Source: Cytidiella melzeri (Eukaryota > Basidiomycota > Agaricomycetes > Polyporales > Irpicaceae). From it: 64,000 nt of DNA. The stretch is from positions 310,001 to 374,000 of the forward strand of contig JABYQR010000004.1 of NCBI GenBank assembly GCA_022592445.1, given 5' to 3'. Position 1 is the stretch's first letter. Every line of letters starts with the position of its first letter. Below the pieces are notes generated by a model. It worked only from the letters and a program-made list of their open reading frames with translations. It searched no databases and was not told where the DNA came from. The position numbers and the translations under genes were made by a program. Positions 14,447 through 25,095 of this stretch are shown here, in pieces.

Positions 14447-15271
14447 TCAGAAACTATACAAGACGATCGGTTCGACGTCTAGCATGGGAGGTTCGTCGCG
14501 GACGCCAAAAGCAGAATGAGCACCCTGCTTGGCCAACGTATCCGCAATCTTGTTGTGTTCTCTCCCGACGTGCCAGAATCCAATCGTGATCTTGTGCTTG
14601 CGCTCCGCCACTTCGACCATCGCGTTCAGCTGTCTGAACAGATCCAAGTTCGCCGGACGTTTGCCTGTCGAAGTTCTGAAGTGGTTCTCCTAAACATCTC
14701 CAGCTCAGTATTTTCAATATCCACACACATACCACCCCTTTGACCCGCTCACCTTCCATCTAGGCAACCACTCCGTCATCCCCTTGACCACATACTCCGA
14801 GTCCGTCGTCACAACAAACCCAGGCAGGTCTCTAAAATTCCTGTGCGACCCCCGCCGTTCCCCAAACATCCCCTCCACATCACTCATCCGCCTCACACCC
14901 TCAATCGCAGCCAACAACTCTGCCCTCTGACTCGTCCTCTTCGCACCCACAAGCGTATCCACCTTTTCATCCACAGCCAAAGAGAACTGCCACCACTCCT
15001 CTGTCCCCATCGCTCCCCCTATCCCAGCTCTCGCCCCGTCCTGCCCGTTGTTCAAACAGGCCCCGTCCGTGAACACGAGACTGTAGTGGTGGCACGGCAG
15101 CTGGCCATCGTTTGTCCGATCCCTGTCGTGGCTACAGCAGTAGGCAAAAAACATGCCGCAGTCGTCGCAGTGATTTATGAGGTCTCGCGTGTCCATCCTT
15201 TGAGCCGTTGGGCAGAAAATCAGCTTGTGTCCATAGATACCTGCGCCCCTCTCGGTGTCGCTGTCAGACAT
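14447..15271 (-). CDS. Ribonuclease H with N-terminal Cys/His-rich segment
   Basis: Exons 14753-15271 and 14689-14447 (minus) give 253 aa. RNase H degrades the RNA strand of RNA-DNA hybrids. The acidic residues of the fold are all visible: FTDGACLNN, QRAELLAAI, VTTDSEYV and HNKIADTLAKQG. A GFWHVGREHN segment precedes the last aspartate. Ahead of the catalytic domain is a Cys/His cluster (FCPT, HCDDCGMFFAYCC, PCHH) that could bind zinc. This is not the usual hybrid-binding domain of RNase H1. The single intron (14690-14752) was placed so that the WLPRWK and NLDLFRQL segments stay in frame. Whether the enzyme is nuclear or mitochondrial cannot be read; no clear targeting peptide is seen. Confidence 0.88.
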
Positions 15272-17857
15272 GTTGAGTTGTGGTGGGCTGGGCTGAGAGA
15301 CGACCGTCGAGCTACTTTACTGGTGAAGAGTAAGGAGCAAAAGCGGATTCAGTCAGCTTTGAGATTAGCCGAGGGGGTAATAACGCGATCACGTGAACTG
15401 TCATTAACGGAAACGCGTCCGAACTGCGCGTGAGTGATCGCATCTTATCATCAGCGTCTACATGTCGAATGTGAATCTCCTTGTGAAGTTAGTGAAGCTC
15501 AAATTTTGCGTGAGCAGGCAGCAAATTCCTCGAGCTCAGAGAGTCATCTACACTCACTAAAGAAAAATAACAAATGGACGTGGCAACGAACCCCCTCGAC
15601 ACAACCGCATGCTTTGCTTACCGTATACTACTCCGTATAGCAGTCCCACGCAGCCACTGACCGTCGTCTTCGAGCTCACTGCCCGGATCTGCTGAGACAC
15701 AGAGAGCCTTAGGCCTACCGAGCTTGGAGCTGGGGATCTCGGACGACTTCACGCCTTCAGAGATCCTCCCGCTCAGGAGTCATCGACATCCTCCACTATT
15801 GCCTGCTGTTAAATTAACATTCTATCATATGCAACCGTTTACTTTTGGTGAACTCTCAAGAGAAGGCGCTTACGTAGATCTGCGGCACTGCATTTGCAAG
15901 CAAGGTCATCCAGGTTTGACTCTGTCAGGGTTACATCGTCCAGTGCCTTGGAAAAGTTAGAACACTTCTCAAGTTCTACTCTGTTCTGCGATTCCAATGG
16001 ATTCGAGGCGTGTGGCTGCTTGCAGTCGCACGGTTGGGTGCTTGGCGTGCCTGCATGAGGCACGATCATGCTCAGCAAGGGTGATTCCTGTGCTGTACTC
16101 AGGCTCAGGGTGCGAGACGGGGGCCCGGGTGACAGGGGCGACTCATTGACATGATCTCCTTCTTTGTGTTCAGCGGTGTATGGTTGGCAAAGCATCCGGA
16201 AAAAAAAACGTCCGTCGGTACGCGTAGCGATGTTTGTGCTGATACTACCCAGAATGACAGAGGCTGACAGAGGTAGTTGTGAGACACATAGTAGGAGTGA
16301 TGTGATAGCCCTACGCATGACAGTGCGCGGTCGTCTTGATCTTTGCACAAAGCTCCAACTCCGTTCCGCATTTACATTGTATTTTGGCAGCACCCTGCGA
16401 CAATATGCTTTAGAACATTGTGAACATCGCTCGCCAACACTGCGACCTGTAGGCTATGCAAGTCTTCCCGAACGGGTGGACTGTGGCATCCCTATTCTGT
16501 GGTGGCTATGTTGTAGCGCTGTCGGCGAACACAGCGCGAGGACTAGTCTCGGAGGTGGACCGTGCGGAGGGTCTGGTAAGGGTAGATGAGCTGAGAACAC
16601 TGTCCAAGAGAAAACATACCGAATACTAGTCGCGTCATCCCGCCAAAATCCGTGCATGTCAAGGCTGAGGCCTGAGGGACAAGCGGCGGCGGACCCAGAT
16701 GCCACTAACCCGGTATGTTCAAACTCTGGTTCCAGTTTCTTGCTATAATCGCAGTTGTCCGAGACATCGCTCCTAGACATTCAGACAAGCACGACGTAGT
16801 CTGTACCGCAAAGGAGTATGACGTCGTCGCTAAACCTTCGTAGGTTCGAACCAAGCTTGACACTTACGTTGTATCAAAATAGCCAGTCTCGGCTGAGGCT
16901 CCTACAGTCTGCCGTTCTGTGGTCCTCCTGACGTACGTCTCATGACCGCATACGCCGCAAGTACAGTCCTACATGCCGCATTTGTGAGTATATTGTCACG
17001 TCCATGCACGCATGCGTGGACATTGTAATATACTTTACACGCGTGGCACGCCCACCTTGAAAATGCAACACTCCCATCACCACCCTCAATTTTTGTCCTC
17101 TTCTTCAAAGTGACAGACAGGATGTCGTAAAAAAACCACTTTACCTGTAAAGGCATCCGGTGGACCGTGACCAGCCATGGATTCCCCCACGTACGTCCGG
17201 TTTTCGCATCCGAACGGCCGTCTCGGTGTCGCCTGTTTCTGTTTTTCTGGTAGGAAAGAAAAGAGAGTTTGACAGCAGTTTTCTGCGATCTGAGCGGATG
17301 AGAAGCCTAAACACTCGGACCCAACCAGTCGGCTCTGTGTCTCCCTTCCCAGTGTGTTCAGAGTGCTGCCAGTTGCAGTCAACATGTCCCAAGGGCGAGC
17401 GGCGATAGTGCAGACAGCCGTTATATTCGATCGAAGCCTCCTCGACAGATCAAAAGAAGCCTGTCCACTCACTTGTGGTCCATCTCTCTCACGTGCCCGC
17501 CCCACACAGTCCAAAAGTCAGTCTGCATAGTCGCTGCAAGATATCGTACACGGTGAACCTACAGGATGTCGTCATGTCAACGCCTGGCTCGGAGAGGACT
17601 CTGCTGCGTAGTACACAATACCAAAGGTTGAGGTTCACAGACACACGCAGATAAAGATCACGAGTAGCTTAGCTTGGGATTGCACTGTAGATGCCGCGCC
17701 GTCTCGCCAACGGATGCCCTGCAAAACCGTTTGAACACAGCGCGTTATTGGCAGAGGACCACCGGTACAAATATTAGAAAACACGTATAGCTGTCCCGTG
17801 TCAGACATGTTCGCATCTCCAAGCCGCTGTACACGACTCACCAGATTTTCAAAGGGA
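15272..17857. other. Unresolved 2.6 kb region, possible short-exon gene or pseudogene
   Basis: No protein family is recognisable on either strand. On the minus strand there are ATG-initiated stretches that look like small exons with good donors: 16780 downward (MSRSDVSDNCDYSKK, which can splice to a tail ending near 16510), and 17808 downward (MSDTGQLYVF). The open frame at 15839-16393 (minus) has a plausible acidic C-terminal stretch (KALDDVTLTESNLDDLACKC). On the plus strand, an ATG at 15574 starts MDVATNPLDTTACFAYRILL. None can be joined with confidence. The region also holds repeat copy B at 15380-15590. Confidence 0.3.
15380..15590 (+). repeat. Diverged direct repeat, copy B, with CACGTG and ACGCGT boxes
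   Basis: Begins TAACGCGATCACGTG, followed by AACGGAAACGCGTCC, GCGCGTGAGTGATCGCATC, GTGAGCAGGCAGCAAATTC, CTCGAGC and an A-rich stretch leading to an ATG at 15574. It parallels copy A at 13895. It starts about 110 bp upstream of the RNase H start codon (15271, minus strand), so it could be part of that promoter, or of a divergent plus-strand transcript. Confidence 0.5.
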
Positions 17858-18726
17858 CTACTCTTTCTCCAGTGTCTGATCAAACTTGTGTTTGCCAGGC
17901 AGTTTCACTTCGGTCATGCCTTTGCCACTGCCTGTGACGCCGACTAAAAACACAACACAAAATGAGCACCGCCACCCCAAAGACACACCGCACTCGACTC
18001 ACCTCTTCCCATCGGATTGTCTGGAGTCTTGAATATACTCGTCCCAGCGACACCAGCAATGTGTATCCCCTTCTTCTCGCTCTTCTTTGCAAACTTCTGC
18101 CACGTTACCTGCTTCTCCATCTGCTCCTTCGCCTTTGCCGCCTTGTTCTCCAGCTTTTTCTCATTCTTCTTCTTCTTCTTCTCCCTCTCCTCCTCCTCCA
18201 CCTTTGTCAACTTGCGTTTACTCCCCGCACCCCCTCCCGTCCCTCCCACACCCGCCGACGCCCCTCCACCGTACCCCCCACCAGAACCTCCCTGCAAAGG
18301 CTTAATCTGCGACGAATTCACCAACTCTGTACTGTTGTACCCCTTGAAAACAACGCTGTACTGCCTGTTCTCCGTCGACCCTCCCACAGAAGCCACCCTC
18401 GCCGCATACCACTGTCCGTCCCCAGAATACTTTGCCAAACAGTCGTCCCCCGCTACAAACGTCTTTCCAGACTGCTGCTGTGACCCCCCTGCCCCTGCCG
18501 CTGCCCCTACTGCTGCTGCTGCTGCTGCCGCTGCCTTTCCTTTGGAAGTCGACGAGGCGGCGACGGCGGCTGCTTCCTGTTGCGCGATGGCGAGCTTCGT
18601 GACCTCGATCAGCTCTTCCAGCTCCGCCTTGAGAGAGGACAACTCGGTGTTGTCCGGGTCTGTCTCGAGGGCCAGCTCGACTCGCGAGAGCTGCACTTGG
18701 TACGTCTCGAGATCGTCCTTTTCCAT
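17858..18726 (-). CDS. SPF30: Survival motor neuron-related splicing factor 30 (Tudor domain)
   Basis: Exons 18003-18726 and 17858-17943 (minus) give 269 aa. SPF30/SMNDC1 binds dimethyl-arginine on Sm proteins through its Tudor domain and supports spliceosome assembly in the nucleus. The N-terminus is a coiled-coil helix (METYQ-type region with LSRVELALETDPDNTELSSL). Next comes an Ala-rich low-complexity linker with a run of eight alanines, then the Tudor domain (CLAKYSGDGQWYAARVASV, YSVVFKGYNSTELV). A Gly-rich linker and a Lys/Glu-rich helix follow (EEEEREKKKKKNEKKLENKA), then the conserved end KSEKKGIHIAG, SIFKTPDNPMGRVGVTGSG. The human protein is somewhat shorter; the excess is in the linkers. 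Splicing at 17944-18002 recovers the conserved GVTGSGKGMTE tail. Confidence 0.9.
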
Positions 18727-18954
18727 CGCTCTTCTCTGTGTGGTTTCTCAATGGTGGTGCGAGCAGCAGTTAGACAAGGGTTCGGAGGCAGAGCAGCGTA
18801 AGTGAGTGCAAGTGGTAAAAGGCGCTTGTCCTTGTAATTCAGCCGCTCGATCCACGATCACGTGTGAGCAATTTACGCGTTCCAGTTCGAGCAGAAAGTG
18901 CCAAGATACATAATCGAATAAACAGGCAATAATGATACATATCATGCTAAGAGC
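18727..18954. other. Short spacer between two minus-strand genes
   Basis: Promoter of the SPF30 gene and 3' end of the next gene upstream on the minus strand. A CACGTG hexamer lies at about 18859, in the context GATCACGTGTG, roughly 130 bp upstream of the SPF30 start. Confidence 0.4.
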
Positions 18955-20522
18955 TCAAGAAACAATGTCCGTGCGTTGTTCGCCGTTTTCTAGCGCGACG
19001 TCCGCAAAGGTAGGATACACATATCTGGGGCGTGATTTCGGACCGGCGGCCGGGCTCTCTCCCTCCACCTCTCGCTCGCGGGGACTTGTATGAGCATTGG
19101 ATTCACGAGTGTTACGCTCATGCTTCCGCCGCTCTTCATGAGCGCGTCGATCCTCCTACGCAATCTAGTGATGAGTCACAGGCCGATCCGAAACGCTTGC
19201 AAAAACGTACCTCGCGCTCAATAGCTGCCAGTTTAGATTTCATGGCCGTCAAATCTCGGTGTAGTCCAGCAACCATACTCTGCAATAACATAATTTGTTA
19301 CATCGAATCGATGATCCGCAAGATAAACCGAACATACCTTTGCTGTCCTCGAGTTTAACCCGCGATATGGCTCCAGCTTGTGAGGCGGCACGGGGGCCAA
19401 CCCGATGGCCTTGAGCTGGCCATGCAACTTTTCAATGTGCGCCTCCAAGCTAGCGGTGTAGATCGTCCTACGGACCGGTGCGCCGATGGACACAATCTCC
19501 TCCGGAGTGAAAAAGTTCTTTTCCAGAGCGTGCTCCCACATCTTGCGCCGCTTTGGACCTGAGGACCCTGGCTTGTCCGTGTCTTCTGCGAACGATGACC
19601 TGCGCTTCCTCGAGGTGGGATCGAACGCGGTCTGTGTATTTTGAGACGAGGACGCAGATGCCAGTGCAGCGTAAGACTGTGCATGCGGATGGAGGTATTG
19701 AATATCACGAGATGGACCCGGAGAGCGAGAGTGAGCGTCGAGGTATGGCGTTGTCGAAGCGGAGGTCGAGGACACGGTGGATGAAGTGGAAGAGACGCTT
19801 GATCGTGAAGACACGGACGATTCTGAGCGCGTCTTGCTCAGGGGCAGGGCGCGAGTGAACGGCCGTACCTGACGCGTCGGATGAGTGTCGTGGGTTGGAT
19901 GCCACTGCGGCGCGAACGGGAGGCCATCACCGATGTCAGAGCGGTCATGGAAGAAGGCGGCAGGGAGCAGTCTTGGGAGGGCCGGCGGCGAACTAGTGTG
20001 CAGGGTTCTGTCGAATTTTGATAGACTCTCGTCTGTCTCTGTGAGGCTGCGGCGCATCTGTGGAGCGCAGTCCAGCTGTGACGTCGGGATCAGAGGCGAG
20101 TTGAATATTCGGATTTGGGGAGAGTCGAGTTCGGACTCTGTGGGCGACGGAGATATAGGCGTATCTATCGAGTAAGTGTCCGAGACAGAGCTAGTTGCAC
20201 ACGACGATGAGAGCGGCGACGAGCCAGGTGAAGCCGAGGACGCATACAACGCGAGAGCGTGAGGCTCTGTGACAATGGACATTGCAGGAGGATAGGCGTA
20301 GTAGAGCATAGGCGACGACGGCGATGAAGATGGGGCGGGGGAATGGCACTCGAGCGGTGAAGACGGCGGGTGTTTAACGAGAACGTCGGGGTCGTCGCGT
20401 GTCAAAGAGTGCGTAAAATTAGCCAGGGTCTGCTGCGGGGAGCTGGTGTCGCCGGGCATGACGGTGTCAGACAGGCGGGCTGGTGGCGGCATGGCAGAGG
20501 AAGCGTGACAGACACGCAGCAT
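18955..20522 (-). CDS. Ser/Pro-rich protein with C-terminal basic-coiled-coil domain, paralog of the 21.3 kb gene
   Basis: Exons 19338-20522, 19211-19279 and 18955-19155 (minus) join in frame to 484 aa. ATGs at codons 11 and 21 (20492, 20462) are alternative starts. About 300 residues are Ser/Thr/Pro-rich and probably disordered. Then comes a basic patch (KRRKMWEHALEKNFF), a segment FTPEEIVSIGAPVRRTIY, and a helix LEAHIEKLHGQLKAIGLAPV with EPYRGLNSRTAKSMVAGL, followed by a Glu/Arg/Lys-rich helix and an acidic tail. The domain resembles the C-terminus of the divergently transcribed gene at 21323-22643. The composition (disordered region, basic patch, coiled coil) fits a transcriptional regulator, but that is inference. 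No named family is recognised. Confidence 0.75.
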
Positions 20523-20732
20523 TAAGAGGGAGCCCGCTGCGGTGGACTAGGTTGAGGACGGCAGAGGCGGCGGCCGATCGCGTGCCACGAATGAATGCAG
20601 TCGTGATCCACGTCGTCGGGCGATGGGCCCCCTGCGAAGACGGGCATGGTCGAGTGCCAGTCGTAAGTAGAAGTTGGAGGACCAAGTTTAAGCTTACCAC
20701 AGACCAGATCCCAGATTCAATCAAGGTTTAAA

Positions 20733-21106
20733 CTAATTCAAGGCCCGCGAGTGGCGCCCTTCTTGGAGGCTGCGTTCGTGACGGCTGCCGGCGACTCGAC
20801 TACCTTTCTTAACCCCGCGAGGAGGTGCGATTCCAGCGGCCTTCCTGCCAGGAACGACATGGACAAACAAGGTTGCATCGACTGAGAATGCATATATTGC
20901 CTCTCACGGCACTTTGGCTTATGACGCGCTTCCATGCGCTGCCACACATCTGGAACGACCGTGTGTCCTTGTTGGGGCAAGATCCTCGCCGCATCCAGCA
21001 ACAGACGCGGGCCGAACATGCGAGTGCAGCGGAGCCGTCGCTGTACCCATTCCTTTGGGAACACCAGGCCACGTTCGACAGGAAGATCCAAAGTTGCCGA
21101 CGCCAT
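20733..21106 (-). CDS. Small basic protein, 101 aa, function unknown
   Basis: Exons 20913-21106 and 20733-20844 (minus) join exactly in frame to 101 aa. The N-terminal half is a likely helix (RGLVFPKEWVQRRL, then FGPRLLLDAARIL), followed by HTVVPDVWQRMEARHKPKK. The C-terminal half is strongly basic and Gly/Ser-rich (GIAPPRGVKKGSRVAGSR). The 68-bp intron has GT-AG ends, and splicing turns two unremarkable frames into one consistently basic chain, which is the main support. No signal peptide or membrane segment. A small ribosomal or mitochondrial factor would fit the composition, but I cannot name it. It sits between the two divergent paralogs, 217 bp from the plus-strand start. Confidence 0.55.
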
Positions 21107-21322
21107 GGAACCCAAGATTGCGCAGATCGGGGGTGGTGATCGGTTTGCAAATGGAAATGGATTGTCGGTCCAACCTTGCGTCGTTCGCCTCGCCACTGTG
21201 GTCCCTTGCCTAGCCCACGCCGTTCGAACCGACACTGCGCTCTCCCGAGGCCCCAATATAACCAGCTCATGCTCGTTGCGTCTCCTCTGCCTCCCGACCG
21301 TCACCTTCTCCACCACCACGAA

Positions 21323-22643
21323 ATGGACTGTGTCGCACAACAGCAGCTCAGCCAGTGGACGTCCTACGTTTGTATCTCTCTGTCTATCAACTCATACCAC
21401 ACCACGCTGACGACACATTTACAGGACACGGACATGTCCGCTGACCCGTATTATTACGCGGCCGACGCGTCGGTATACCTTCCGCACACCATGCCAAATA
21501 ACGCGTACATGTACTCGAACCATCCGTCGTCATTTGCACATCAAACGCCCGCCGATATGGCGTATGATTACTACTCTTCTAACTACCCATACACCGATAA
21601 TTATACTGTACCCTCTCCCACTTATCCGCTCGATGACCCTTGGGCTCATCAGCTCATCCACGCACCCGTTCCGATATCCAGTTATTCGACCCTTTTGCCA
21701 AACATTACCAGTAATATGTCCTCATCGAGCCTCGGAGACCCCGACTCGACCGCAAACGACCGTGCTCCGACCGTACCCCAACAAATCAGCCCTTCGTCGA
21801 GCTCCCGCCAATTTTCTCCGGTCGTACAAGCTCGTGACTCAAATTGTGTGCCCAAGCTCGAGTCAGAGGAAATATGGGAACCGAATCCGCTCGAAATTTA
21901 CGGCAATGTACCCCAAGTCATGTTCCCTACCCCCTGCGAACTTCTCGCCGAACTTGCAGAGCAAGACCAGTCAACATCCAAGACTCGTCGTGTGGCCGCG
22001 CCGGTAGCTTCGAGTTCGTCGATGGGGCCACGGTCACCTTCGCGTGCTTCGACTAGCCGCAAGTGTTCGACTCGAGCAGTCAAGTCACATCAAGACAAAG
22101 CCGGAAAGACTCGGTCGTCCTCCTCGCCCACAGTGCCCGTTGTGGCGCACATAAAGGCCAAGCCGGAAAACATTCGCAAGTCCTATTTTCGAGCGGTCGC
22201 AGACTATGTCGGCTTCAAGCCCACGGATCCGTAAGTACCGTGGTACCATGAGTACGCAGATTATTGATTCCTTTGCCGCGATCTTAGGGACACGATCACC
22301 TCGCACGACAAGAAGCGCCAGTACCTTGAGACTTTGGAACAATACATAATCTGGCTGCACGACCAGATCAAGCTCGTTGGGCAGACGCCGATGCCGATGC
22401 AGCGTGTCGACACTTGTCGCGAGCTCAGTAGTGACTCTGTGCGCGTAAGTCTGCAAATGATGCTGCGAGAATTACCCTGCGACTGACACGGCTTATCTCA
22501 GACAATACTCGTGCATCTCCAGGACGACTCGAGACGTATTCATGGTGTGTTGAAGGCAAAGGGTAATCCAGGGGTGCGTCCATCAATTCACTCCCGATCT
22601 TTGTGTTTGTTCATAACATTTGCCGATCTAGATCCCGCTTTAG
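21323..22643 (+). CDS. Tyr/Ser/Pro-rich protein with C-terminal domain, paralog of the 19-20.5 kb gene
   Basis: Likely exons are 21323-21367, 21425-22231, then 22290-22444 and 22501-22578 (ends approximate), and a last short exon from 22632 ending at TAG 22641-22643. The first intron is a multiple of three with no stop, so translation could also read through it, or start at ATG 21434. The N-terminal 260 residues are rich in Tyr, Ser and Pro (DPYYYAADASVYLP). The C-terminal domain reads KPENIRKSYFRAVADYVGFK, HDKKRQYLETLEQYIIWLHD, QIKLVGQTPMPMQRV, CRELSSDSVRTILVHL. It aligns position by position with the domain of the divergent minus-strand gene. This looks like a conserved mushroom regulator of unknown role. 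Confidence 0.75.
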
Positions 22644-25095
22644 TATAGCAGGAACGTCTCGATGATCAAGCTCCTCGTGTAATGTGGTTGGCAAGCTCTC
22701 GTTCTTGATGCGATGTTTCTCGCGTGTGAATGTTTCACTGTGTACCCGTCACCTGTTCTGCTGAACCTGCAATTCCTGAATGTCTCGCTGCCAGTGCGCA
22801 TCACGGCCATATATATAACAAATGATCATGACGCGGGTTAACAAACTATAGCTGACGATCTCCCCCGCTTGTTACTTGTAAGTTGGCTGATTACAGGAAC
22901 GGGGTGTTTGAAGAGAGGGCGACTGGCTGGCAAGTCTACATCAACTGGCACGGTGTCAATTATTCCTTGTGTGGGTCTTCCAGAGTGTATGTAGCCGGTT
23001 GAACTGAGATGTTGTACGTTGTTGAGAGTAGGAAGCGCATCAGCCGGTTCCGGCCTGATACGATGTGCTCAAACAACCACTAGTACGACTCGGAGTACTA
23101 TCTTCAACAAGTTGGCCATCTTGACAGGACGGTGAGACAACGGACCTCTGTCCGAGTCAGAGGTATGAAGACCAGAAAACACCACCTCCTTTATGTCCAG
23201 CCAGCGTCATGATAGGCGAACGCGTGTGGGACACCCACGGTAAGTAGGTGGACTTTGGACTACGGGCGTCGCGGACTGCTCAGTGCTCTTAGACTGGCCC
23301 CGCCAAAGGCCGCACGGCAGCAGTCAGTGATACCAGTTGGCGTACTTACTCCGCCGCAGCAGTCTGACTACCATGTGAGATTGTTTGAGCATCCGCCGTC
23401 TATACTTGGCCACAATTGCTTTCCAATAATACTTTTTTTAAAGATCTCTCAGTGTGTCCCAAAGCCGGTCCATCCCACGGATGATCTCAGACTGACGATT
23501 GCAGGAGCAGGCTGCGCAGTAGAGTAGCAGGCACTGCATTCGAGGGGACAGCGTGGCGCGCGGATCAGACCACTTGATTGTACTGAACCGGTGCTGAGGG
23601 GACAAGTTTCAACTTGTCTGAGTTTCGACGTGTTGAATGGCCGCAGGGTTTCGACTTGGCCAAGACATCTATGTACCCCGAGCTGTCGAACACAATTCAA
23701 AAGAGTTATGTTCGATGGGCCGGTGTATGCAGGGTCGTCGGGATTCGTGATGGGAGAGATGCATATTCTGCTTGGTTGCCAACTTGCTATACTCACCTCA
23801 CGGAGGCATAACTCGTAGATGAAAAACACACCTGCGTAGAGGCCAATAAAAGAATACGGAACTTCGGCCGACATCTGGCCATCCCGTCCGTCACTCGCCC
23901 TGATTTTCGGGGCTGATCTGCCGGCGTGGAACTTTAACGGACCGACAACTCTAAATACGACCGACTGTCGGTGGGTCGTCGTCGCACAAGTCACTGCCCC
24001 CTTCGCGCCCGCCCTGGCAACTATCTGTGTGTGTTTTTGTCTCCGAAATGTTGAACCCACAGCCTTCGATGCGCCACTCTTCCACTGCTCCCTTATTCAC
24101 TCCCATCAGAGGGCTGAACTCCCCAGACGGGGAGGTATGCTCAGTGCCGCATATTCACCTCTCTGAGTAAAAGGGATGCTGTGTCCCCCCTCCGCTTCCC
24201 CTATGATAAAGAGTCTCGATGCACATGGTTTTCGAAATGCAACGACGTGCTCTACAGTATCCGTGTTACTAATGTGGCGTATTGTGGCGAGCTTATTAGA
24301 GTTGAATTGAAACAGGTGAGCGACGTAATACGACTCACCCGCGCCTAGCACGCTCAGATATTCCCAGCCAGCCAGTTCACTTGTTTCAGAACCGCCCGTT
24401 GCAATGTGGTCAGCAAATCATGTGAGGGCAAACAAGGAGCTCTCACCCTCTCTGTGTGGTTTCCTGCCACTGGCCACCCAGTAAAGATATGACTACTGTT
24501 CGTTCTGTTTATTCAAGACTCTCGCGTCGATCAACCTTGAGCGAGAGGTGTGCAGGACCTCTATATGTACGCCCTCCAACGCCAGGACTCATCAATAAAT
24601 CGGATCTCAAGATTTATCCCATCACTCTATATCTGAGACAGCCAAGCTGTGAGCGGAAGCGAGAAGACCTGCTATGGGAACAAACGAAATTACGTCCAAA
24701 AGCTGTTCAAGACAACCAATGGGCACAGAATCCTAGCTTGCCAAGACATATGCACCATGTGCATGTATTAACACGCGCAAACAAGACGATGCTCCGACTA
24801 GTAAAGTACATGTAGATATAATTAGTAGGTTACTATGTCGTGATGGTGGTACAGCATGCGGTATAACAAAGCAGGGGGGATATAGATGTGAATGGGAACA
24901 TGCAGACGCGAGAATGCAGGGGTGTATGGTGGTACAAGAATCTATCAAGTCCGAAAGCGACGTAGCATATACTAATCTAGTCATGAGGAAGGAGGAGGTC
25001 CACGTAACAGCGGAGACATGGACACACCTGTGAATGCACGCGGTGAGACAACGGAGCTGAACGGATGTGAAAGACAAGACACGTACGAGTACTTT
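22644..25095. other. Unresolved 2.45 kb region
   Basis: No recognisable gene. A hydrophobic start-like stretch on the minus strand near 23874 downward (MSAEVPYSFIGLYAGVFFIY) is followed by a good donor, which may mark a fragment of a membrane-protein gene. The minus-strand frame 24106-24351 has no resemblance to known proteins. Intron-like splice sites are scattered, but I could not join exons. 22800-23200 has no long frames. Confidence 0.3.

Noticed and set aside
14843..15433. Plus-strand frame of 196 codons
   Set aside because: Antisense shadow of the RNase H catalytic exon.
16835..16860. GGTTCGAACC word resembling a tRNA T-loop
   Set aside because: No acceptor stem, D-arm or anticodon arm can be drawn around it.
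18017..18805. Long plus-strand open frame of 262 codons opposite SPF30
   Set aside because: It is the antisense shadow of the Ala/Lys/Glu-rich SPF30 exon; Phe/Ser runs mirror its Lys/Glu codons, and the minus strand has a clear Tudor domain.
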